A DNA stretch of 64,000 nucleotides from Megalonaias nervosa (Eukaryota; Mollusca; Bivalvia; Unionida; Unionidae): contig JAECUM010010991.1 of NCBI GenBank assembly GCA_016617855.1, positions 1-64,000 on the forward strand. Reading direction: 5' to 3'. Numbering within the stretch: position 1 is the first letter of the stretch; every line of letters starts with the position of its first letter. The translations under genes and the position numbers were made by a program. The notes beneath the pieces are model-generated. The model was not told the DNA's origin and ran no database searches. It saw nothing but the letters and a program-made list of their open reading frames with translations. Positions 39,801-54,800 of the stretch are shown here, one piece after another.

Positions 39801-42800
39801 ATTTAATAATGTTTACTTCCTTAATTAGGAGTCCCGAGTGGCCGAGTGGTCTAAAGCACTCACCGTTCCAGATCACTGCCATCTCACCTCAGTCTGCGTG
39901 GGTTCAAGTCTCAGGCTTGGCTAACATGGGTACGTGAGAAAGCCTGCTAGTAGCTTCTCGTGGTTCAGTGGTTCTTCCCGGGGTTTTCCCGGGTTCTTCC
40001 TCCACCATTAATACTGGCCGACATGTATAGCCTATCTTGTGCTGAAAAATGGCATTAAACCCTACAAAAACAACAACAACAATAGCAACAACTTCCTTAA
40101 TTATTGTCAGCATGCTTTTGTTTTATAATTTCATGGTGTTTTTGTTTTTGTAATCCTGTCATTGTCACTGTATTTGTTTTTATGTGTTATCTAATATTGT
40201 TGAGCACTTAGCGCGTCTAAAGATTAGGTGCTGTACTAAATCCATATTATTATAAATAATTGCAGACATATTCAAATGAGAATCAGTACAGGCTTGAAAG
40301 CCGTCTAAATCAGGATATTTTCTGCAAACTTTACTTAAATTTTATTCATCATTTCTGGAGAAGTCATCATTTAAAGGTCTACCTATTTTTAGTAATACTC
40401 ATTATAGTTGATGGTGGATTATTTGTTTAAGTTTTTTAATGGACTTAATGCCAGAATGCATTCTGTGAAATCTGGTCAAATTCTATTTAGCAGTTTTGAA
40501 TAAGCTGTTTAAAGATTTTTCTATTTTTAGTAATGGAAGACCATATTTTATGGCAATTTGGCTTCATTAATACAGAACTGAACGGCCTTTAAGCTATGGC
40601 ACTCTATGGCAGGCTTGGTTGAAATTGGTCTTGTAGGTTTTGAAAAGTTGAAAATAGCAACTGACAATGGACAAGTTTTAATTATCTTTCAATGCAGCCA
40701 TATTTGTACAAACTTCAACAGTCTTCCTTCCAGAAGGCTGTCTATTTTTAGTAATGGTGGCCATATTAGAAGACAGATCATCATCTGTACGATCTTCAAA
40801 GGTCTTCCTGCCAGGATTCTATTTTTAGTAATGGTGGCAATACTTGAATACAGACCAACATCATCTGAACAAATTTCAAAGGTCTTCATGCCAGATGCTA
40901 TCAAATTCCATCAAATTCTATTTTTAAACATGGTGGCCATATCTGAAGACAGATCAGCATCATCTGCATAAATTTGAAAGAACTTTATGTAGGGATGCTG
41001 TCTGCCAAGTTTGGTCAAAATTGGTCCTTGCCAGTTGTGCACAACAAATGCAAGGCCATATGACAATCTCATCTGGACTCATGGCCAGATGAGCTAATAA
41101 TTAATTTACAAGTACCATATATACTATATTATAAGTCAAGTTGAACTTCAAACAACAAAGATCCTATCTGCCATAGTATAATGTGACTGAAGATTTGGGT
41201 TGTAACATTTTCTTGACCCACATTAAGGTCAACGTTTACATAAAAAAAAAAGTTTGTCCCAGCCTAGCACTTGACCAAAAGAAAACCATGTCAGGATAAG
41301 TAAAATATAGTAGATTTATTTTATACAAACATTGGAATCACACAATACAGACAATCATATTATATATATGTATATATATGGTTTACCCATCTATGGGTAT
41401 TGACATGTACCCAATACTGGAGAAATGTACAAGTTTACAATGACTTTACATTACTCCACAATTTATATAATACACCTCATATTTGTGGCTTGTAAGGTTA
41501 ATAATTCCCTTCCTTTACTTATTTGCACATACATATATTATGACATATATTATATTTTCTTTGGGATTGTTACCCAAGATTGGAGAGAAGATTTTAGAAG
41601 AATGTCTCCATAAATGGAGAAATATGGTAATTTGGAATGTACAGGATAAATTTATAGTTCATCTAATATTGCTATGGGTGGTTTTAATCCAACTTCAATG
41701 ATACCTGAAGCATTGCCATAGCCATGGTTTAGGGTTTTGTTTCTTTTATTACAACCGCTTACGTCGGTGTTTCTGTGTGTGAAAGCAGCTCTCATCTGTT
41801 GATGCAGATATATTTATATACAAATACAGTAGATAATGGAAACTCAGTCAACCAATGAAAATGCATAATGCATCCCACCTCATGACGTAATTTCAATACC
41901 TCCATACTGGAGAGTGTAGTACTGAAATGACATTGCGAGTCGGAATGCTGATGGGTTTACAAAAATTAAGCATGTTAAAGAAACATGAAAGAGATACATT
42001 GATATTTAACAGAGTATGCATCAAGGTAACTAAATATAGTAATATCAAGACATGGTATATTTAATGTATTTCAAAATGTACCTCAAGCGTGACAAGCTTC
42101 CATAGCATGACAGCTTTCGGTTACATGACGAATCTTTGTTCTTCTCTCCGTCACGACACATCAAGAGGGAAGGATGTGTTTGCAGGATTTTATTAGGAAA
42201 TGAGGACATATGACTAAACATTCGTTACAGGGTCAATGTTGTTTGTTCTAATGATTACTCCTAACAAACTGCACAGACCCAGATCTACCAGTGCATTATG
42301 CAATGGCAGGTCTGGGTCTGTGCAGTTTGCAGTAGGACTCATTTTATAAGTGAATATATATGGTAAACTATTGAACACTGGATGATAAAACCAAAACTGC
42401 AGCAACCGCAAGTCCAGAACCAAGGTACATTTAATAATTAGGCACATAAAATCTTTTCTTTTTTGTTACATCTATTTATAACAACTGCCAAGCCAGCTTT
42501 TGAAGTAAAATGTGTCCAGCAAGAGCCATTCAAATTTTTGGATCCCTGGTAAAGAGGTAAATAATATTACCTCATAGAAGTAAAAACAAATGAATAGCAT
42601 ATGATGCAAGAGCTAATAAGATCTTGGGATAATTAGTACCATGCTGAAGACTTTGCACTGAAGCAGTGTTAATGTAATGCAAATAAAGACAATCTTGATG
42701 GTTCCATCTGGTGATTCGGAAGCCGATACACTTCACTCTATTGGAACATTATATTTGCTACAAGAAAACTTAATAAAGAATCAAAGTGTACATCTTTTGA

Positions 42801-45800
42801 TAACAAAAACTAATTTAATATTAGAAAAAAAGCATTTGTAACTTGCATAAATAATTAAATACTAACCTCCATTTCGTTTTTCATTTGGAAGTTCCCATCT
42901 GTGAGATGGAGCCAACCTGAAATAATGAAAATACTATAACTTGTTACTCTTCACTAAAAAAGAACTATACATGTTTCAGGAAGACAGTACTAAAACTACA
43001 ACATTTATCCCAGTGTAAGTCCTAAAGAACTGCCTTGTATAGTTTTTTAAGTGGAAGGGGAGACTGATCTTGAGAAAGGGACTTCTTCAACAAAAAAAAA
43101 GTGCTTAAGATTTGTAAACGTTGGGGGATGGCTTATCTGGGAAAGTTACCATATGGTACAGTACATTTCAGAGCTGTACATAAGCAATCTAGTAATCACT
43201 CACAACATGCTTCCAATGCTGTAAGTTCGGTGACTATGAGGGAAATCATGTCAAAAATATAGCCCAGAGACACTTTCAATGAATTTATACCTGCTAAAAG
43301 AACTAGGAAACATCGACAGTTTTGATACATAAAATATCTTCAACATAATGTACACCTAAAGAGTAAAAGATAAAGCCTGGGCTGGTATAATATTTTCTGG
43401 CCTATAAGTCAATACTTTTTGATCTGTAAGTCTAGGCTTCCTCTTATACTCTGAATTGAGTTATATATGGATTATGTCACTGAATTACTTTATGTACCTG
43501 TAATACCATGATTTGAGATGCAATTGGCAAAATCAAAAACAGGTCACATAGCTGTGCCAATTCTTGTTCAATTATCATGTCAATAAATTGTTATGAACTA
43601 ATCCATTTGCTTTTATATTATAACTGGTATCGTTATTTTGCATGCATTTGTATGTGCTTGTATTATCTGATTTCTCCAACATGCAATAAAAGAAAACAAT
43701 TAAAGACTTCACAATTCCTGGGCTACACAGTACTAATGTCAATACTCTATAGTGAACTGTTTTTGTGCAAAGCTTATTATTTGTTCTTTAAAAAAATATG
43801 ACCTGATCTTGCTTTACTCATCTTTCTTTTCAATCATATCTTATTCTATGATCATGTTTTTAGCCATAGGTTCAGTGATATCTGATTTACCAGTAATCTA
43901 TTTGATGCCCCTGAGCAATTACTGGTACATCTTTAACATTTATATAATCGATATTAAAAGGTATGTATTACATATTAACAACCCGAATGTTCAATGAATA
44001 TTTTTAAAATACTGTAGAGTAAGCACATAATTATCATACAGTCACAATACTGTCAAATAATCACTGAGCAATCCCCATAATATAGGTCAAAACTTGGAAT
44101 AGAGATGGACTTCTTGTAGATCATCAACAATCCAATTTTAGTTCTGCATTGCAGCTTATGGCAAATGTAATGTCAACATATTATAGCGTGACCCCACTAT
44201 AACACGGTAGTTGAGAGCCATAGAACCTGACTGTGTTATAGACCAAACCGTGTTGTAAGCAACCAGGTCAGTTAGCTGAAGAAAATTATGCATGTACCCC
44301 CCAAAAATGGGGGGGGGTAGGTAGGTAATAAATGCAGGAGCAAAAATACATGCTTCATTGGCACAGTTACCATCTTCAATCATTGCATATTAAATGAGAA
44401 ATACACCTATAGTGAAAACAGAGAAGGCATATATAATATTTTACTTTATTCAGAGAACCACGCATATGTACATATACATGTATACTGTTTATACATACAT
44501 GTCTAACGTATAGCATGAATAGAGTATCAACATCGTGTACTCACCTGCGAATCTCATCACATACAAGTAATTCCATGGAAAATATGCACACACACATTTA
44601 AAATATTCAATAATTTTGTCACAGGCCATATAGGTCTGAATTCAGTGGAAAAAAATAGCACAATCACATAACGAATGATGAAGCACATTTACTTTTCAGT
44701 ACATCCAAGTTGGTAAAAGTTAGTTTGCGTTTTAAGCTGCTGCTGGTAACATTCATAAACATAAACATTTTTCCTGCAAAAAGGAAACTTTCATGGCACA
44801 GTAAATGTGTTCCAGTCACGTTGGAAAATGAAACAATCCATCAGATTCCATTGCTTTTATTTTTTGTTTGGTACTGACTTTCTTTGATGAAAGGTTCTTT
44901 GTTTTTGCTGAAGATTGTAGTCGGCTTTCTTTGATGAAGGGTGCATGTGTTACTGAAATCACTGCTAAATGACATCTTTGGAGAACCAAACAAATACCCG
45001 TTTCTTATTGTGGCAGCAACATCAAATAATTGTACTGCATGATCGAGACTGATTTTTTTTCTATTAGCTTAGTACATTTTCATAACAGTCGGTGCTTCAA
45101 AGGTAATCCGTTTTCTTTGAAATTTCTGCAAACTATTTTATCTGGGTACATTTTTAAACAAGGAATTGGCCATTGTTTGGTCAATTCTAGTTACTGTTCC
45201 TCCCTGCCAATTGAATAGACCAAGAAGTAAGATCTTGTGTTGTTTTTGGTTTGTTTTACATTTGTGGTAGTGGAGCGATGCTGCCTTCCATGCATGCATC
45301 AGAAATTTAAAAAAGGGTCAGCGGACAATAGAGTCGCAGGTGTTCTGGTCTGATGACAGGGATCACTACAGAAAATGTGAGTGTTCTGAAGGATTTAAAT
45401 CTGAGTGAAATGAAGAGGAATTTTACTTACCATCCACATACAAATGTCAGTCTATGTAAATATATTAATTACTAGCGAGCGGCCGAAAATCCAACGAAAG
45501 ATAAGATTATGACATAATGCCTCATCCAGTTGATCTCCGCTACCGGAAATGTCAACCACAAAAAAAAAGCAGATATCTCACAGCATACAGTACTCATGCT
45601 AGAAGCCAAGATAAGTGGATTATGATATAACAATGCACTGTTAAGATGGTTTGTCAATATGGACAAAGAATTTGTTCATGTATCTCTTATTAATTTCAGT
45701 GCATTTGATATCAAGTTTGCAGATTCCTTTCATAGGGCCTCTGAATTTCTCCACTCCAAACCAATGGTTGTCTATACAACAACAAAAAAAATTGCCAGAT

Positions 45801-48800
45801 GGTATATTTTGCTGCCAATAAGGAAAAAAAATTGCAATTTATGACACTGGTGAAGCCCTGCAAGATCCCTGAATAAACGTTTTACAACACATTATTTTCC
45901 ATACTTTTAAGAAGAAAAACTATTTTTTCATGTATGAGAAAAATACACATAAACTTTCAGAAGCCACACCACGATCATCTTGTATTGTTCATACATGATC
46001 TCTTCCCCAAAATTATATTTTTTCGTACTTTTAAGAAAGAATTTTTTTTATGTACAAGACAATACATGTATATGAAATTTTGGGAGCCACACCACGACCA
46101 TGTTATGTCCAAATTCGTGTTACAACAGAGTGTGCTAGAGTGGGGTCACACTGTACCTGCATTCATTCTTAACTAGCTATTGTTTCAGCATCTTTCTTTG
46201 ATTATAAACGATGAATTGGTCTTTGGTTACAGACAAACAATCCTAGTCAATTAACTGTTTAAACCCTGATACTGGCTTTGGGTAATAGGCAATGCTTGTA
46301 CCACCTTTGTTTGCCATCATTAATTCATATCAATTATTGCTTCTATAATCTCAAGTGGATTGAGAACCACAAGAAATGATACCAATTCTTTTATTGATTA
46401 TAGCATGGAACAGTAATAAATAAATTAGAACATTGCAGTACTTTCAATTATAATTGATAATGTGTTACAGAATATGTATTATGAAATTGCTCATTTGTTT
46501 AAATTTTCTATTGTATTTCATAGACATATTAAAGAATACAAAAGTATTCTATATACCATATTCTTTTTATGCAAACTGTATTTGTTTCTGTGTCTCTCAT
46601 TAATTTTCTTTATATGTCTTACTTCCTGAAAAAGATCACAATCACCAGGTAACAATCTTCCGCTCTCTCTCTCCAAAGGAATCTTGGGGAAAAAGCATGC
46701 TAGCATTGGTGACTGCAATTTCCCAATTAATCTGGCATAGCATACAGTGATACCATAGGAATCATCAAACTGTTAGGTCACTAGTGAAAAAGATGAAGTT
46801 AATGTGATGATCTGGCTTTCTCTTATACTCCACACAGACTTATGTATGAAGGCTGGGACATTTACAAAATCACTGAATTGGACTTCTGTTCCACATTGAC
46901 TTACAGACCAGAAAACATGGCAGATGGGGGAATGACTTGCACTCCATGCTGACTTATAGGCCAGAAAACATGGTAGATAGGGGATGCATAGCGAGACAAT
47001 ATATTCTGAGTTTCTTCTGGGGGTTTTTCTGGTATATAGTGTGTGCAATTATGTGTGTAAAAAAATATAAATGATGGAAACCACATGATCATACTGGCTC
47101 TCTTCAAAGTGCAGTGCAAACAAAATGTTCATGCCAGTTTGTATACATTACTTTCCAATCTGCACCAGACCCACTCTTCCATCTGATGTGCCATACAGGA
47201 CCTCATTGGCCTCATCCCCTACAGAAATATAAGAATTCAAATATTCAAAAAGGACTTTGCAAAGGAGGCCCTACACTCAAGCCCTAATACCCAAACATAA
47301 ATCCTGCTAAATGCCAAATTCACTACCTGTAACAAAGTTTAACTGAAATATGGAGGCAAAAATCTAGTCTAAATGTCAGGGTAAATTTATATCTTAAAGT
47401 ACTGATATTTGGCAATAGTGAGTTCAACATTCATTATGTCAATAGCCATTTGAAAACTCCCTCTCTAATGATATTATAAATCAGGATTTCCAATATTTGT
47501 ACTGCAGTGCTGTACGTTATTAAAAAATTAAAAAAATCTGTATACCTCCATTGTTTCCATATAGACTTAGTGTCACAGGTGGGCCTGGTACCTCAACTTC
47601 ATACAGCAGATCTGAACCCTGAAAATTTTGGACCAAAACATCAAACATACCAACTTCCTGTCTTGTCACTGCATTGTTAACAAAACCAACCCAATACCAA
47701 CTGCTGATGGAAAATGGTTGAAAGATTATGATGATGAACAATGATTATTTATTTTTCTAATAATAATGAAGATAAAAGAACATAAATAAAAACTCTTGTT
47801 GTGTTTGTAGTCCACAATATCAAATATCACTGCAAGTAGTTACACAGTGAATATTTCAACACTAAATATTTATGTTTTGAGTTCAACCAAGCCAGCTCCT
47901 GATGAATGTACAAATGGACATAAAGCAATTTTGTCCTGATTTCATTCAAATGTTGGCATGCAAATGAAATCAAATTTTTTCTGTCTTTTTCCACCAAGGA
48001 AAAATTATTTTATTGCCATTCTTCTTAATTTTCAGAAAATGCACATTTGCACAACAAAACTATGGTCAATAAGAGATTAATTAAATGTAAAGTGTTTGAC
48101 ACTCATAGAATACAGACCTGAATAATTCGCAGAACTCTGTCCTGACATGCTAAAACTGGTGTAAGGTCCACCATGTTTGCAGGCAAACAGATGACATCAC
48201 TGATGTTGTCTGCACATACAAAACTATTGGCATCCTTACAGTCATGATAGTGGTTGAAAACAAAGTTACTGCAGGTAAACAAGTCTGCACCTTCCACATA
48301 CCTGACAGACAGAAATAAATATAACAACATGGATTCCTTTGAACCAGAGACATAAACAGAGAGATATTTCCAATAGACATTTCTAATTAGTTATTTCAGG
48401 GCTGGTCAAGATCACATCACAGTTCTAACTGGAAAGATACCTAATGGTATGAGAGATGTGAAGGGCAGTGGGAATTAAATTATATAAAATCAAAAGCTGA
48501 ATATTTTTCACAATTGATAACATTATATCAAACAAAAAAAGTTTAAACATTAATTACACTCAGTACTGCACATTCAGTGAATCCAGATGACAATTTTCCC
48601 ACCCCATACCAACAGTGTCTCATAACAGTGTCTCCTAACCCCTAACAAAACCTAACATCTTGATCATTACAGGGGATGAAGGTACTATGACCCAGGGACT
48701 GTAACCTGAAATCCATATTATATATATACATGCATGTGCAAAGTCTGGTAAAAAATACTGAAAATTTCCCTGTAATTGCAATATGGATAAGTTTGTTTAG

Positions 48801-51767
48801 GTGCTCTAAGTGCTGATGTCCAAGTCATATGCTTATAGTTGCACTTTGTTTCTTCATTTCAATATATGTGAAATATACATTGTTTAAAGGCTTATGAAGG
48901 CAAGATGCAAGTTTAATTAACCTAACACATTAAATGACAAAGATCAGATTCTCATAACTGAGAGCCCAGAACCTGAAACTGAAGGTACTGGATGCAGGTA
49001 CTGATAACTGTAACACAATAAACAACACTGGTTAGTAATTTAGTTTCAAAATAATGTTATTCGCTATATGAGTATCAGGAAACTAAGGAGTAGTGAAACA
49101 TGAATCTTCCAATTTTTAACAATCAAAATTATACATACAATGACATGTCTGGCTATTTCTAGTTACAAGCAAGCTATTCCTCAATTTCTGAAAGATGTAT
49201 TTGTGTATCTTATCACTGTGCAGTTGCATTTGTTTAAAAAACAATGGTACATAAAATTATTTTAAAATGATGTCTGAACATTACAAGCCAGTAAAATATG
49301 ATTTTGGTCTAAAAAGCTTGGTGACCATAAAAATACTGTGTCCAAAGACATACCTAGCATGTAAACTATCTCTCAAACTTTATATCAAGTTGATTTTACC
49401 TATTTTACTATATCCTGAGAAAAATATGTTTCTAAACATAACAGCATTAATTAGTATGCATTAGTCTCTTGCTCATAACAGAATTTATCCAAAAGCTTGA
49501 TGATATAAACCCATTTACCAAGTTTTAGCAAAACTGTGTGATAAATACTGTCTCCAGATCTACAGAGGTAACAATCCCAGCCAATCATGTGAAAGGTATT
49601 TAACTGATATGTGCAAATCTCACTTATTATAGAACCTGTCTATGACCATGACCCTGTAAGCATATGACAGAGCAAAATCTGACTAGAATAAGGTCTGCAG
49701 AGTGATAACAAGCTCAGCTAATCAGATACTGGAATTATCGCATTAATATGCATAGATCTTGCTCATGATCAAATACCCATCATTTTGATAATATATGACT
49801 ATTTAACAAGTCTGATCAAAAACTGATCAGAAATATAGTTGCCAAATTTTACCAAGCCCAGCCAATCAGATGCATCATGATATTATAAATATGGATATCA
49901 CTCAAAATCAAACTCAACCAAAATATTTATGACACAGGTTAATCAAATGCAAGATTCCCTCATAAATATGCATAGATCTTGCTAAAAATAATAATCATCC
50001 AGCATCTTACGATATTAGTTTAGTTACTAAGTCAAATTAAAATTGGGTCCAAAATACATTCACTCATGCAGTAAGAAGCTTAGTGAGTCATATACAAGAT
50101 CATCTCATTAATATGCACTGATAATGTTTATAATAAAATACACCATATGCCCTTATAATATAAGTCTATTTACTAAGTTTTAAAAATACACAATCAGAAA
50201 TAGAGTCACTAGTATTGACATGCCAAACCAATCAGATGCAAAATCACCTCATTTATATAAATGTATCTTGCTCATAAATGTACTCTTCATTCATTTTGAT
50301 GATTTAAACCTATGTACCAAGTTTAATCAAAACTGGATCAGAAATACAGTCAACAGTAACAAACTCAGTCAAGCATACTTGTTTGAGATCTTGATCATAC
50401 ACTGTATAAATCAATATTTGAAGTTTATTATGTATCGATCCACACTCACTATCAAATATGTCCAAGATCTTGAAGATATAAGCATATACTACCAGTCTAA
50501 TCAAAATTTGACCAGAAATATGGCTTCCAGAGTGGTACAAAGCTCAGTTAATCACCTTCAAGATTATGTCATAATTATGCTAGATTCCTGCTCATCATTG
50601 GACCCATCCAAGAGCTTGATGCCCATATTTCAAGTCTCAAAATCAGATCAGAAATCTGGCTTCCTGATTGGCAACATGCTCAACCAATCAGATGCAAGAT
50701 CACATCATTATTAGGAGTACATCTCACTCATTATCAAACTCATCCAAGATCTTAATAATAAAAATATATTCTATGTTTGATCAAAATTGGATCAAAAGTA
50801 GTAACAAGCTCAGCCAATCAAATGCAAGATCACCTCATTAGTGTTTGTTGATCTCAATCATCCAAGATCTTGATGACAAGAATATGATCTAAATTTTGAT
50901 CAAAATTGGATCAGAAGTAGTATTAAGCTCAGCCAATCAAATGCAAGATCACCTCATTAGTATGCATGGATCTCAATCATCCAAGATCTTGATGATATAA
51001 GGATATATTCAAGGTCAGATCAAAATCATATCAGAAATCTGGCTTCAAGGATGGTAATGAAATTAGCAGATGTATGGATCTTGCTTATTTTCGAATTTGT
51101 CTGAGATTTTGATGACCTAAACCCATATTCCAAGTCTGACTAAAATTTGCAGATTGGCAACAAGCTATTGTTATAGACAGACAATGCATGATCGATGGTG
51201 GACGATATCTTAAGTTCACTTGGCATTACAGTCAAGTGAGCTAAAAATCATGCAAAACTTCTGATTATGGTAATTCAAGTTATCATGCTGTGACTAACTT
51301 ACACTGACAGAATGGGCTCTGACATGTTCGTGTCGAAGGTCAGAAAGTTCTTCCCTTTCTTTGTGTAACCTTTGACTACTGCTTCTGATGACACAAATAT
51401 TCTCTCCCGCACCCCTCCAACTGGTCCCCCAAGTTCCAGTCTGGCTAGTTTGGTGGAAGTAGAGGTCTTGAAAACATGCTAAAAAGAAATTAGACAGACT
51501 TAAGATTTAACCCAATGAATTATGGAGTTAGGTGGCATTTTACTGTGTAACATATGCTCCATTATTGTCCACTGTATTGTAGCCATTAAACTCTTAAGTT
51601 GTAAAGTTTCATCCAAGTCTAAAATAAAGTAAAATTAATGCAGATGTGGCCTTAAAGATGATGCCTAGTGTAGTCTTTAATCTTGAATCAAAGGTCATGG
51701 AGGCCTAATTTCTTACTTCATCCTAATTGATGGAGATACTGATACTGAATGCTACAACAGTCAAATC

Positions 51768-51808
<41 letters not shown>

Positions 51809-54800
51809 ACACTGTGATAGAGCAGAAAGTAACTTGTTAGAGGTGATCTCTGCTGGCTTCCATCCCTTGATTGAAGTGCTGAGTTTGACAATAAAAGATT
51901 CTAGAAAATTTGAGTCACTCCAAATACAAAAATATAAACAAGCAGATGTGTGATTATAAAGATTCTGTGAACATATTGTAAATGACAGGCTAAAGTAATA
52001 TATACATACCAACATACTGTAGATATAATGACAGGCTAATGTAATACATACATATCAACATACTGTAGATATAATGACAGGCCAATGTACTAAATAGATA
52101 TTAACATACTGTCAATATAATGACAGGCTAATGCAATATATACATATCAAACATACTGCAGATATAATGACAGGCTAATGTAATACATATCAACATAGAG
52201 TAGATATAATGACAGGCTAATGTAATACATACATATCAACATACTGTAGATATATGACAGGCTAATGTAATACATATCAACATACTGTAGATATAATGAC
52301 AGGCTAATGTAGTAGATGGATATTAACATACTGTAGATATAATGCCAGGCTAATGTAGTAGATGGATATTAACATACTGCAGATATAATGACAGGCTAAT
52401 GTAATACATATCAACATACAGTAGATATAATGACAGGCTAATGTAATACATACATATCAACATACTGTAGATATAATGACAGGCTAATGAAGTAGATGGA
52501 TATTAACATACTATAGATTGTTGTTGTTGCTGTTGTTGTAGGGTTTAACGCCATTTTCAGCACAGGATAGGCTATACATGGCAGCCAGTATAAATGGTGG
52601 AGGAAGAACCTGGGAAAACCCCAGAAAGAACCACTGACCCACAAGAAGCTACTGGCAAGCTTTCTCACATACCCACATTGGTCCAGCCCAAGACTCGAAC
52701 CCATGCAGACAGAGGTGAGATGGTACTATAGATATAATGACAGGCTAATGCAATAAATACATATCAACATACTGTAGATATAATGACAGGTTAATATAAT
52801 ATACATGTAATACATACCGTATTTACCCTATATATTCGGACATGATAAAATAATAAAAAATTTTCCTGTCCCAGAACTTATGGTGAAAGTTTGTTTCACC
52901 TAGGTCACTTGTCTCAAGACTTAAGAAACGAAATAAAAATCTGTATTGCATTTGTGTTCCCCCCCCACAAACTGCATGTTGCAATAAAATAGATAAACAA
53001 AATGCTTATTTGACAACAAAAAGAAAGAAACTAACCTTGTATTGTTATCATTTATTCCTTTTTTTTCAACATGAGCATTAAAGAATAAAATATATCCAAG
53101 AAATCCATATATGTAGCGCAGGCTTTAATACTGTAATGTGTATCGCTTATGTCCAATAACACATGCCACGTTGTTCATTGACATGTGTTTGGTTGTGCTC
53201 AAAGGTTTGAATATGTTATCCAACTGAAAACTAGATCCAACCAAATCGTCAACAAGAGGGAAATAATCAACCGATACCTTGAAGAGAACTGTCATTCACG
53301 CATGACATGGTGTTAGGTGCAAAATAATAAAGACTGAATTATATCCAGGTCTACTGTATGACAGTATCTCACAAATAAAAATAATTATTTGAAAACACAT
53401 TCACTTGAATGCAAGTGACAATCTTTCCGCCAGCGTTGGTTACAAAGGTAACATTACTATTTACCCGCAGACATTAATGCTTCTTTGTATTAATTATTAC
53501 TACAGATGCCAAGCACATAGAAGGCTGGGTGGTGAATAAACACAACTGGCAGCGAGCAGTAAATCCTTCTTTGAACTTACCGACATGATATCAAAGACAA
53601 AGGTTATTTTTATTACAGAGCATGCTGACCTCAGGAGCTGACTTTGGTTACTTTTCTTTTTTCAAAGGATATCAAAGACAAAGGTTATTTTTATTACAGA
53701 GCATGCTGACCTCAGGAGCTGACTTTGGTTACTTTTCTTTTTTCAAAGGATATCAATACAAAGGTTATTTTAAACCAACTATGGATTCTTTTAAGTGTTC
53801 CGATTTTTTTTGATTTTGTTTTGAATATACAAAGACGGCTGAGATATGGAAGCTAACTTTGGTTCCCCTTCACTGGAATTTTGAAAATAAATTGACACAA
53901 TGGAAAAATTTGTAAAGTGACACAATAAAGTGCTTCGTGCATGGACATCGATGACCCAGCATCACCCAGAATATTTGGAGAAATAAAATCATGTGATGAA
54001 TTCATGAAGGCCAGAAGAGAAGCAGATGATTCTGCAAACGAGGGAAATAATTAATCGATATATTGAAGACAACTGCCATTCACACACGACATGGTGTTAG
54101 GTGCAAAATAACCAAGACTGTATTATATCTAGGCTTACTGTATGACAGTATCTCACAAATAAAAATCATTATTTGAAAACACATTCACTTGAGTGCAAGT
54201 GACAATCTTTTCGCCAGCACAGGTTACAAATGTATTGTCACTATTCACCCCCAGACATCAATGCTTCTTTGTAATAATTATAACTACAGATGCCAAGCAC
54301 ACAGAAGCCCGGGTGGTGAATAAACACAACTGGAAGTGAGCAGTAAACTCCTTCTCTGAACTTACTGACAGGACATCAAAGACAAAGGCTATTTTTATTA
54401 CAAAGCATGCCAACCTTGGAAGCCAACTTTGGATACGCTGAAACTTATTTTTTTTTTAAAGGCTATCAATACAAAGGTTATTTCATTGCAAAGCAAGCTG
54501 ACCTCAGAAGCTGACTATGGATTCTTTTAAGAGTGCTGATTTTTGTTTTTGTTTTTTGAATATACAAAGATGGCCGAGATATGGAAGCTAACATTGGTTC
54601 ATTTTCACCAGTATTCACTGGTATTCTGAAAATAAAATGAAACAATGGAAAAATTTTTAAAGTGACACAATATAGTGCATCATGCACAGACATTGATGAC
54701 CCAGTGTTGGCCTCAAGATTTGGAGAAAATAAAATCATGTGATGAATTCGTGAAGGCCAGAAGAAAAGCAGATGATTTCGCTGACAATATGATCATTAAC

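Noticed and set aside
43577..43997. Two overlapping hydrophobic frames as a membrane protein
   Set aside because: Short, AT-driven hydrophobicity, inside a BBS7 intron, with no splice or homology support.
50220..50714. 164-codon + strand open frame
   Set aside because: It lies wholly inside the degenerate 160-bp H3 array; repeats of [15 protein letters not shown] phrases follow the monomer.
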